From NCBI GenBank assembly GCA_964458545.1, contig CAYWJF010000050.1, positions 1-12,223 of the forward strand: DNA of 12,223 nt, given 5' to 3'. Shown here in pieces: positions 1 to 5,684 of the stretch; position 1 is the stretch's first letter, and every line of letters begins with the position of its first letter. Position numbers and translations under genes: made by a program. This DNA comes from JAYFNU01 sp964458545. GTDB lineage: Bacteria; Bacillota; Clostridia; Oscillospirales; Ruminococcaceae. The notes below the pieces were generated by a model that was not told where the DNA came from, ran no database searches, and was given only the letters and a program-made list of their open reading frames with translations.

Positions 1-2025
1 CTCAAGGCTCTGAAGCGTTCTATACATGGTATTGTTCGTCTTAAAGGTCGCGCTTGTTGTTCCAGCGTAATCTACGAGTAAGCCCGGGTTTGCGGCGCTC
101 GTGGAGGCGGTGTCGTTCATAACCTTTTCAAGCTTCTTCGCAAGTCCGTCGGTGGAGTCGGTGAAGAGGCGGGAAACCGAGTCGGGGTCGTTCTCAAGGG
201 CGGTGCGAAGAGCGCTTTCGTCGATAACGAGCTGACCCTTCTTCTCCCATGTATCCGTCTCAATGCCTATGTCGTATATCGCGTAGGCGTTGCCCTCAGG
301 CTTGGTGTAAAGCGCCGAACGCATACTTTGAAGGAAGCTGTTTATGTAGGAATCGTTGTAAAGAAGACCTACCTTTGTCTTTGCTTCCCAGTTCTTTATC
401 TCGGTTTCGGTCATCTCGTCCTTTTGGGCGTCGGTGAGCGGCGGGAATTTCTTGTATTCGGGCTTTTCCTCGACATACTTCGTAAGCTTGTCGATTAGTT
501 CGTTATAATCCTTTACAAAGCTTTTGAAGGTATCGACTATCTTATCGGTGTCACGAGCGGTTTCTATGGTAGAATCGCCCGTATTTGTAAGCTGAAGCGT
601 TACGCCCTCAATTTCAAAGGTGTTTGAGCTGCGCGAGGTGGTAACTTCGTTAATGGTAATGCTCGCGTCCTGTCCTTCGGCAAGTCTTCCGACGGCTATC
701 TCGCCGCCTTCCATTGTTCCTTCTCCGAAAAGCTTGTTAAACAAGCCCTCGTCGTCGCCCTCAATATTAATGCCGTAGTTTGCTCCCGTCGAGGTGGCGG
801 TCATAGTAAACTGGTCTTTTATCGAGGAGTAGGAGAGCTTAACGCCAGCCTCGCTGTTATTTATCTGCTTCATAACGGTGGAGATGTCGTCTGTGGCGTC
901 AAATTCAAAGTCCTTGCCGTTAATCGAGAAGCTGACCTTTCCGTCCACAGGGGTTACACCCTCAAGCTCGGAAAGCTTAGTGCCCGTGCTAAAGGAGGAG
1001 GTTGCGCCCGGCTTTACGCCGAAAAGCCCCGTCCCTATGCCCGTAACGGTTATATTATGGCCCTTCTCGGTTGCGTTAATATGGGAAAAGCTTATTTTGT
1101 TGTTGCCGTTCGTGTTGTCATAATTAACATTTACATAGCCGCCGAAAGCGTTTGAGACGCCCTCGTCCAGCGCCGCCGCGAGAGAATCCGCGGTAATAAT
1201 ACCGTTTTCGCCCTGCGCCGCTATATCAAGATTAATCGTCTTTGATACTCCGTCGAGGGTAAGGGTGAATTCAAACGAAGCGTTTTCGCCTACGGCTGTA
1301 GCGCCCGTAACGGTAGCCGCGCCCTCTTCCGTGGCGGTAAGCCCCGTAGCCATTAACGCAAGCGCGGAGGAATCGCTCTTTACGGAGATGGTGGAGTCCG
1401 CCGCCGCCGTAAGTACAAGCTTGCCGTCGCCGTTTATAGCGGCTATATCCGTGCCCGCCGCGGTGTTTATGGCGGTGAGCATATCACTTTGATTTGTTAC
1501 ACCGTTTAGGTCAACGCTTACTTCGGTATCGCCGACCATAAGTTTAAGAGTGCTATCCATATTCTCGCCGACAATACTTCTGTCGCCGCTCATACTGAAG
1601 CTTTCGTTCGCGGCCGACAGGGTCGCCGCGGTGGCAAGACGGTTCACGGTAATATTCATAGGCTCTATGCTCGCCGTGGAACTGCCAACTACCTTGACGG
1701 AGTCGCCGCTCGTTACCTTGGAGACAGTAGAATTATAAAAGCTTCCGCTCGTAAGGTTGGTCGCGAGGGTGGAGCCGTAGCTTGAGTCTATGTATTTGCT
1801 CTTAAAGGTGTTTATGTCGGATATAACAGACTGGTAAAGCTCCTGCTTCCACGTAGTCTGCGATTTAATGGTGTTCTGCTTGTCTATTTTGGTTTGTGTT
1901 CCCGCAAGCATCTTTTGCACCATAGTTTCGGTATCAATGCCCGACATAAGTCCCGAAAGACCCTTGCTCGAATATAGCGAGCCGAGCGCGCTCGAATTTG
2001 TTGAGCCTGTTGCGTTTACGTTCAT
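1..2025 (-). CDS. fliD: Flagellar filament cap protein FliD (HAP2), C-terminus cut off by window edge
   Basis: FliD forms the cap at the filament tip that folds exported flagellin into place. The minus-strand frame is open from an ATG at 2025 to the edge, giving 675 codons without a stop. An AGGAGG box at 2033-2038 lies 7 nt upstream, which fixes the start. Residues about 22-40 carry the family signature GLSGLMSGIDTETMV, followed by a coiled-coil N-terminal region. A long Ala/Thr/Ser/Gly-rich beta middle follows (D2/D3-like, roughly residues 100-450). The FliD C-terminal domain begins around residue 480 (KDYNELIDKL) and includes YNDSYINSF near residue 560. The visible part is already longer than many Bacillota FliD proteins (about 450-550 residues), so the surface-exposed middle is expanded. 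It has its own leader and a probable sigma-28 promoter. The missing end should hold the last amphipathic helices. Identification is firm. Confidence 0.95.
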   Translation of the reverse strand, partial: MNVNATGSTNSSALGSLYSSKGLSGLMSGIDTETMVQKMLAGTQTKIDKQNTIKSQTTWKQELYQSVISDINTFKSKYIDSSYGSTLATNLTSGSFYNSTVSKVTSGDSVKVVGSSTASIEPMNITVNRLATAATLSAANESFSMSGDRSIVGENMDSTLKLMVGDTEVSVDLNGVTNQSDMLTAINTAAGTDIAAINGDGKLVLTAAADSTISVKSDSSALALMATGLTATEEGAATVTGATAVGENASFEFTLTLDGVSKTINLDIAAQGENGIITADSLAAALDEGVSNAFGGYVNVNYDNTNGNNKISFSHINATEKGHNITVTGIGTGLFGVKPGATSSFSTGTKLSELEGVTPVDGKVSFSINGKDFEFDATDDISTVMKQINNSEAGVKLSYSSIKDQFTMTATSTGANYGINIEGDDEGLFNKLFGEGTMEGGEIAVGRLAEGQDASITINEVTTSRSSNTFEIEGVTLQLTNTGDSTIETARDTDKIVDTFKSFVKDYNELIDKLTKYVEEKPEYKKFPPLTDAQKDEMTETEIKNWEAKTKVGLLYNDSYINSFLQSMRSALYTKPEGNAYAIYDIGIETDTWEKKGQLVIDESALRTALENDPDSVSRLFTDSTDGLAKKLEKVMNDTASTSAANPGLLVDYAGTTSATFKTNNTMYRTLQSLE

Positions 2026-2064
2026 AAGTAAACCTCCTGTTTAAGCTGACTTACAGCTTTTAGT

Positions 2065-2080
2065 GAAAATTCCTTTTTTC
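2065..2080 (-). promoter_or_regulatory. Possible CsrA-binding hairpin in the fliD leader
   Basis: On the minus strand GAAAA and TTTTC pair to form a 5-bp stem with the loop AAGGAA, so a GGA sits in a hairpin loop, as in known CsrA sites. A second GGA lies in the fliD Shine-Dalgarno (2035-2037), 36 nt downstream. Between them is another small hairpin (2043-2059, AAGCTG/CAGCTT, loop TAAGT). The two-site layout resembles the flagellin leader of Bacillus. The stem is short and AT-rich, so this is suggestive only. Confidence 0.3.
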
Positions 2081-2088
2081 TATTATAG

Positions 2089-2115
2089 TTATCACCCGTT
2101 TCGGGCGGTAGTTAA
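2089..2115 (-). promoter_or_regulatory. Candidate sigma-28 (SigD) promoter for fliD
   Basis: Reading leftwards, TTAA (2115-2112) is followed by exactly 15 nt and then GGTGATAA (2096-2089). The flagellar sigma-28 consensus is TAAA-N15-GCCGATAA/T, so the match is 3 of 4 and 6 of 8 with the correct spacing. Transcription would start near 2082, giving a leader of about 57 nt before the fliD ATG. A TATAAT-like hexamer overlaps at 2082-2087 but lacks a good -35 element. fliD is a typical sigma-28 target. Confidence 0.45.
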
Positions 2116-2130
2116 TAGCTTTTTTAAATA

Positions 2131-2604
2131 TTATATCAGTTCGTCCTTGTCCGTGCCAAGCTGGCGGTTAATTCCCATCTGAAGGCTCTTTTGATACTTG
2201 TCCGCCACCGAGCCTCCCGCGGAGTTTAATTCTTCAATCTGTTTTCTTAAGCGTTCCGTCTGAGCCTCTATCGCGCCGCGCGCGACACCCTCGTTTCTGA
2301 TAATTCGGTTTGCTATCGCGCGGGATTCCATAGACGCGTCGTATATTTCATCGTAGGGCGCGCCAACCTCGCTTCTGTTCCCCTCGTTGTTAAGCGCCTG
2401 CCTAAGCTGTCCGTCTTTTTTTGCCGCCCTTTTAAGTTCCTCGTTAATCTCGGTAAGCGGCTTAAATATCTCCTCGCGCTTCTCCATGGCGGCGGTTATC
2501 TCGTCCGCTGTAGCGCCCGCCATAGCGTCGGTGACCTCCTCAAGCTCGCGCAGCTTTTCCTTCTGCTGTGAGAGCAGAACAGCTATTTTACTTAAATCCG
2601 CCAT
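2131..2604 (-). CDS. Small coiled-coil protein upstream of fliD, function unknown (possible FlgN/FliT-type chaperone)
   Basis: This is a 157-residue, highly charged, almost wholly helical protein with no signal peptide, membrane segment or cysteines. Residues 8-70 form heptad-rich helices (QQKEKLRELEEV, EKREEIFKPLTEINEELK) and residues 88-135 form another helix pair. The size, charge and helix-turn-helix layout resemble flagellar export chaperones such as FlgN and FliT. The gene ends 105 nt before fliD, where a cap chaperone would make sense. I see no sequence signature that proves this, and it is not obviously similar to the FlgN of this window. The ATG is preceded by AGAGG at 8 nt. Its 5' end lies in a 79-bp divergent intergenic region shared with the plus-strand PilZ-like gene; no clear promoter for this gene is visible. 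The call is an open frame with good RBS and context but unassigned function. Confidence 0.75.
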   Translation of the reverse strand: MADLSKIAVLLSQQKEKLRELEEVTDAMAGATADEITAAMEKREEIFKPLTEINEELKRAAKKDGQLRQALNNEGNRSEVGAPYDEIYDASMESRAIANRIIRNEGVARGAIEAQTERLRKQIEELNSAGGSVADKYQKSLQMGINRQLGTDKDELI

Positions 2605-2622
2605 TTCGCCTACCTCTGTCGC

Positions 2623-2651
2623 TTGTCTAAGCGTTTCGTGTTTGATATAAT
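2623..2651 (+). promoter_or_regulatory. Sigma-A-type promoter for the degenerate PilZ gene
   Basis: TTGTCT (2623-2628) and TATAAT (2646-2651) are separated by 17 nt, and TG at 2643-2644 sits just upstream of the -10, like an extended -10 element. It lies 33 nt upstream of the ATG at 2684. A perfect inverted repeat CGCTT-GTCT-AAGCG (2620-2633) covers the -35 box and could be an operator. Confidence 0.65.
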
Positions 2652-2683
2652 TAAGCTAACCTCTATGAAAGGAGCCGTCCCGT

Positions 2684-3292
2684 ATGTTTAACCGCGATAA
2701 CGATTGGTTCGAAGCTATCCTTAAGCTGCCCGACGGTTCTGTCGTAGCGAAGGGGCTTGCCAACGTCGTTGTTCCCCAAAGCTCCGTTAATTTTTCCGCC
2801 GATTTCGTTCCGCTCTTCCCGCTCGGCGAAAGCCTTACTGTCGCACGAATTTTTGATGGGAACGAAATACACCGCTTTACGGGAACCGTTTACCTTTCGG
2901 GTAAAACGCTGCTTCGCATTGTTTCGGTGGACGACGAGCTGCTCACGGGCTCAGAGGAAATATACTGTGACCGCTTCGACCTGCCGCTGGAGCTTACCCG
3001 CCGCGTAGGGCTGCGCCAAAAGACCTTTTCGGTGCGCCTAATGTCGTTAAACAGCACGGGGCTTGTCTTTACGGGGGATATACGTGCCGACCTTAATACC
3101 GACGACCGTTTCACTGTAAAAGAATGCGGCTTGCGCTTCCTTGTAGGCGCTGAGATAATCGTTCGCGCGCCGCTTATGGTCGGGCTTTCCTCAGGGTATC
3201 GGTGCGAGTTTACGTCGCTTTCAAAGGACGCGCGCTTCGAGCTAAAATGCTACCTTCGCACCTACAATCTCGCTAATAATAAGCTATTCTGA
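2684..3292 (+). CDS. PilZ-like protein with degenerate c-di-GMP-binding motifs
   Basis: This 202-residue soluble protein has the two-half layout of YcgR/YpfA proteins and aligns by eye with the intact PilZ protein at 11303-11995. GTVYLSGKTLLRIVS (67-81) matches GRVYIANDEFWRVSS, FSVRLMSLNSTGLVF (115-129) matches FPVKMIDISLSGVFF, and YRCEF (172-176) matches YGCEF. The two ligand motifs have decayed. The RxxxR position reads IYCDR (93-97), and DxSxxG reads SLNSTG (121-126), so only one Arg and the Gly remain. It probably keeps the fold but not canonical c-di-GMP binding; such PilZ domains can act as protein-interaction modules. AAAGGAG lies 9 nt before the ATG. It is transcribed against csrA, and its TGA overlaps the csrA stop. 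The PilZ assignment is inferred from the paralogue alignment, without a profile search. Confidence 0.75.
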   Translation: MFNRDNDWFEAILKLPDGSVVAKGLANVVVPQSSVNFSADFVPLFPLGESLTVARIFDGNEIHRFTGTVYLSGKTLLRIVSVDDELLTGSEEIYCDRFDLPLELTRRVGLRQKTFSVRLMSLNSTGLVFTGDIRADLNTDDRFTVKECGLRFLVGAEIIVRAPLMVGLSSGYRCEFTSLSKDARFELKCYLRTYNLANNKLF

Positions 3293-3532
3293 CGCTTTTT
3301 TAATACTGCTTGCGAAATCCTTAATGCTTGTAAGAGGCGCCGCGGCGCTTGCCGCTTGCTTATTCTCAAGTATAGTCTGGTAAAGCTCGTTGCGCCATAT
3401 ATTACAGCCCTTTGGCGCGGTTATTCCGAGCCGCACCTGAGAGCCTATCTCGGTCACCTTAATTTCTATCTTTTCGTCATTTTCAAGCTCGATGATTATT
3501 GAATCGTTGAGCTTTCTTGTTATAACGAGCAC
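3284..3532 (-). CDS. csrA: Translational regulator CsrA
   Basis: CsrA is a homodimeric RNA-binding protein that blocks ribosome access at GGA-containing leaders. In Gram-positive flagellar systems its main target is flagellin mRNA, and FliW antagonises it. The protein has 82 residues. It starts MLVITRK (Leu2, Thr5, Arg6 as usual), and QVRLGI, AP and Arg47 (the RNA-binding Arg44 of E. coli) are all present. The usual H before this Arg is W46, and the first beta hairpin has a small insertion (ELENDEK). A C-terminal extension of about 25 residues is typical of FliW-responsive CsrA. The start codon is GTG, 2 nt after the fliW stop, so translation is likely coupled. The RBS (GAAGGA) is inside the fliW end. 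Its stop (TAG) lies within the last codons of the convergent PilZ-like gene, giving a 9-nt overlap. No terminator is visible after it. Confidence 0.95.
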   Translation of the reverse strand: MLVITRKLNDSIIIELENDEKIEIKVTEIGSQVRLGITAPKGCNIWRNELYQTILENKQAASAAAPLTSIKDFASSIKKASE

Positions 3533-3534
3533 CC

Positions 3535-3957
3535 TTACTCACCGTCCTTCATCAACGGACAGCGCACGGGGTAGTCTTGGTCGAGTATAACCTGCGCGCC
3601 CTTTCGCGTATCGACGTTTATTATAACCGGGCTTTTCATATTAACCGTGGTCTTTTTGAAGTCCTGAGGTATCGCCGCGATAACGCGAAGCGCAAGCTCG
3701 CCGTCGCCGAGCGTTTTGAGAATCGCCTCGGGTATAAGCGGCTCGTAATCCTTCGCGAAGGACAGCGGGTCAAGAAGGATAAAGCAAAGAGACGGCTCTT
3801 CGAGGGATTGAAGCCACGTTATCTCCGTGCCCATCTCCTCGTCGTGAATAAGTGTGTATTTCCTATACTCGTCAAAGCCGAATATAGGCTGAACCATCTC
3901 GACTACCTTAACCTCTTCTATTTCCACTTCGCCGAAATCTCTCGTTTGGTATTTCAT
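3535..3957 (-). CDS. fliW: Flagellar assembly factor FliW (CsrA antagonist)
   Basis: FliW binds either flagellin or CsrA. When flagellin is exported, free FliW sequesters CsrA and relieves repression of flagellin translation. The 140-residue length is normal. Family hallmarks are visible: the N-terminal FGEVEIEE strand, FGFDEYRKYTLI near residue 26, TWLQSLEEPSLCFILLDP (48-65), DYEPLIPEAIL (70-80) and the C-terminal block with PVIINVDTRKGAQVIL followed by DYPVRCPL. AAGGGAG precedes the ATG. A 6-bp intercistronic hairpin stands between the DUF6470 gene and this RBS. csrA follows after 2 nt, so the antagonist and its target are made from one transcript, as in Bacillus. Flagellin, the third partner, is not in the window. 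Confidence 0.96.
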   Translation of the reverse strand: MKYQTRDFGEVEIEEVKVVEMVQPIFGFDEYRKYTLIHDEEMGTEITWLQSLEEPSLCFILLDPLSFAKDYEPLIPEAILKTLGDGELALRVIAAIPQDFKKTTVNMKSPVIINVDTRKGAQVILDQDYPVRCPLMKDGE

Positions 3958-3971
3958 TGCGTCTCCCTTGC

Positions 3972-3989
3972 CCCCTACATTGTTAGGGG
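3972..3989 (-). promoter_or_regulatory. Intercistronic hairpin just upstream of the fliW RBS
   Basis: On the minus strand CCCCTA and TAGGGG form a 6-bp stem with the 6-nt loop ACAATG. It sits in the 50-bp gap between the DUF6470 gene and fliW, immediately before GGCAAGGGAG, the fliW ribosome binding site. No T-run follows, so it is not an intrinsic terminator. It could be an mRNA processing or stability element, or could affect fliW translation. Confidence 0.35.
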
Positions 3990-4007
3990 CTTATTTATTT
4001 TAGTCGC

Positions 4008-4604
4008 TTATTCTCCGGGGTTATAATCGGGCGAGGCGCTCTTCGGCACATACTGCGGTCCGCCGAGATATTCTATTTCCACGCTCGCCTTTTGAAGGAT
4101 AGTCATTTTTACACTGCCGGGAATGTAGTTAAACTGGTTCTCAGAGAGCTGCCAGTTGTAATTCGATTCCTGTGGCTTAAAGTCGTAGCTCACCGAGCTT
4201 GGCTCCCAAGAAATTTCGGCGCTCGCGTTCGGAAGGAACGCCGTGTACATTTCGGGCTGCTCAATCATCTTCTGCTTGACTATCTTGCCTATAGTAACGC
4301 CGTCCGCCGTGTTCGACAACTGCTTGCCAAGCTCGACGTAGTTGCGTGTCGCCTCGTCAACAGACTGCTGAGCTTTCTGTGCGCGAATTGTAAGGCTGTC
4401 CTTCGTGTTTGATAAACCTATTGATTTTCTTGCCTCGTAGGTGTCGATATGAACTTCCGTGTTCTTTGTGTCGATTGACAACTCCATCGGTTGTGTTTGA
4501 ACATCAGCTCTCGGCACGTCCTGAGCGGTGTTATGCTCAAGGCGCGCGTGTTCAACTTCAAGTTCATATTGCAATGGAGTTGTTGTAATTTTCAACAATT
4601 GCAT
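4008..4604 (-). CDS. DUF6470 (YviE-like) flagellar-cluster protein
   Basis: This 198-residue protein has no signal peptide or membrane segment. Its position between flgL and fliW, its length and its sequence pattern match the YviE/DUF6470 family, which is conserved at this place in Bacillota flagellar operons and lacks an established biochemical role. Visible family features are the N-terminal LLKITTTPLQYELE, the central helical part (AQQSVDEATRNYVELGKQL, about 77-95) and the C-terminal beta region with QLSENQFNYIPGSVKM followed by VEIEYLGGPQYVP. AGAGGG and AGGA precede the ATG at 4604. The gene is 35 nt downstream of flgL and is clearly part of the same operon. Family assignment is by context plus recognised pattern, so it is a little less certain than for its neighbours. 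Confidence 0.85.
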   Translation of the reverse strand: MQLLKITTTPLQYELEVEHARLEHNTAQDVPRADVQTQPMELSIDTKNTEVHIDTYEARKSIGLSNTKDSLTIRAQKAQQSVDEATRNYVELGKQLSNTADGVTIGKIVKQKMIEQPEMYTAFLPNASAEISWEPSSVSYDFKPQESNYNWQLSENQFNYIPGSVKMTILQKASVEIEYLGGPQYVPKSASPDYNPGE

Positions 4605-4639
4605 ATCCTATGCCCTCTTTCGTTTGAACTGACGTTTGT

Positions 4640-5665
4640 CTACCGCAGGTAGTCCAGCAAGGAGACAGGCAAAATGTTCGCCCCCATCTGAAGCACCGCT
4701 TTAAGTACGTAATCGTTCATTGTTTGGGTGGACGCCTCCTCGGCGTCGTCGGTACCCATAAGCCTATCTATTCTTGACTTATAGGCGTCTGTTTCGTTCG
4801 TAAGTCTTGTTTCCATTACGTCGAGATAGCTGGTCTTCGCGCCTATCTCGGTAATGTTCCCGAGGAATTTATCTGATAGCTTGACAATCTGGCTGTCAAG
4901 CTCCCCGAGCCTTGTCATATCGCCGCTTCTCAGCGCAGATTCTACTTCGTCCAAGACGGTGTAGATGTTGTTTGAGTTTCCGTCGGCGTCCTTGCCGAAG
5001 CCGAGTATCTGTAGACCCGAATAGGAAACCTTAAACGCCGTTTCGCCGTCGGTATCGGTGCCCTGCATTCTAATTCCAAGCCCGATATCCATAAAAACGT
5101 CGTTATCCTGCGGAATGGGTCTGTCCGCTACGCCGTCGTTGTAGAAATAGTTTCCGTTCGCGTCCTGCTGTATATCGTCTATCTTTATTCCGTTATAACT
5201 GAGCTCTCCCGCATTATTCACCGAGAAGGGAGCGCTGAAGCTCGCGTTGCTTCCGCCGAAGATGAACTTTTTGCTGTACTTTGTGTTCGCAAGGCTAAGC
5301 ACCTGCTCCTTAAGCGCCTTTATCTCGTCCGCTATCGCTATTCTTCCCGACTCGCCCGTGGAATCGCTCATTCCCTTTACAAGCTTGGTGGAATGAATAT
5401 CGGTAAGGATATTATTCATAGTCGTGAGCGTCGCTTCGGTGGTGGTCAGCTCGTCATTAATGGACTGTACATTATCGAGCTGCTTCTCCGCCTTATAAAG
5501 GTCCATGCGCGTGCGAAGAACCTTCGTGCCCGCCGAGACGTCCTCGGATATTTCGGTGAACCTCTTTCCGGAGGCGATACGCTGCGTTGTGGCGGCGAGG
5601 TCATACTTCGCCTTGTTAAGGTATTTCAGATAGTTTCTCGACGTCGTTCTGTCAGCTACCCTCAT
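4640..5665 (-). CDS. flgL: Hook-filament junction protein FlgL (HAP3)
   Basis: FlgL is exported by the flagellar type III system and forms the second junction ring between hook and filament. The 341-residue protein has a flagellin-type D0/D1 N-terminus (MRVADRTTSRNYLKYLNKAK, then RIASGKRFTEISEDVSAGTK), where S.G.R.....D...... is the flagellin signature. Near residue 130 is KKFIFGGSNA, typical of FlgL (the YIFGG motif). The C-terminal helix ends LQMGANILPVSLLDYLR, the flagellin-like terminal pattern. The start is set by GGAGG 10 nt before the ATG, and flgK ends 19 nt upstream. Length and motif order are normal, with no sign of truncation. Confidence 0.97.
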   Translation of the reverse strand: MRVADRTTSRNYLKYLNKAKYDLAATTQRIASGKRFTEISEDVSAGTKVLRTRMDLYKAEKQLDNVQSINDELTTTEATLTTMNNILTDIHSTKLVKGMSDSTGESGRIAIADEIKALKEQVLSLANTKYSKKFIFGGSNASFSAPFSVNNAGELSYNGIKIDDIQQDANGNYFYNDGVADRPIPQDNDVFMDIGLGIRMQGTDTDGETAFKVSYSGLQILGFGKDADGNSNNIYTVLDEVESALRSGDMTRLGELDSQIVKLSDKFLGNITEIGAKTSYLDVMETRLTNETDAYKSRIDRLMGTDDAEEASTQTMNDYVLKAVLQMGANILPVSLLDYLR

Positions 5666-5684
5666 TTGTTATCGTCCTCCTAAA

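Noticed and set aside
878..1738. Several plus-strand open frames across fliD
   Set aside because: They are Ser/Val/Pro-rich reverse-frame shadows of the Ala/Thr/Ser-rich FliD middle region.
2091..2110. CCCG-AAA-CGGG hairpin before fliD as a terminator
   Set aside because: No T-run follows on either strand, and on the minus strand it falls inside the probable fliD promoter.
3577..4026. Plus-strand open frame antisense to fliW
   Set aside because: FliW on the minus strand has clear family motifs and an RBS; the antisense frame looks like a mirror of its codon usage.
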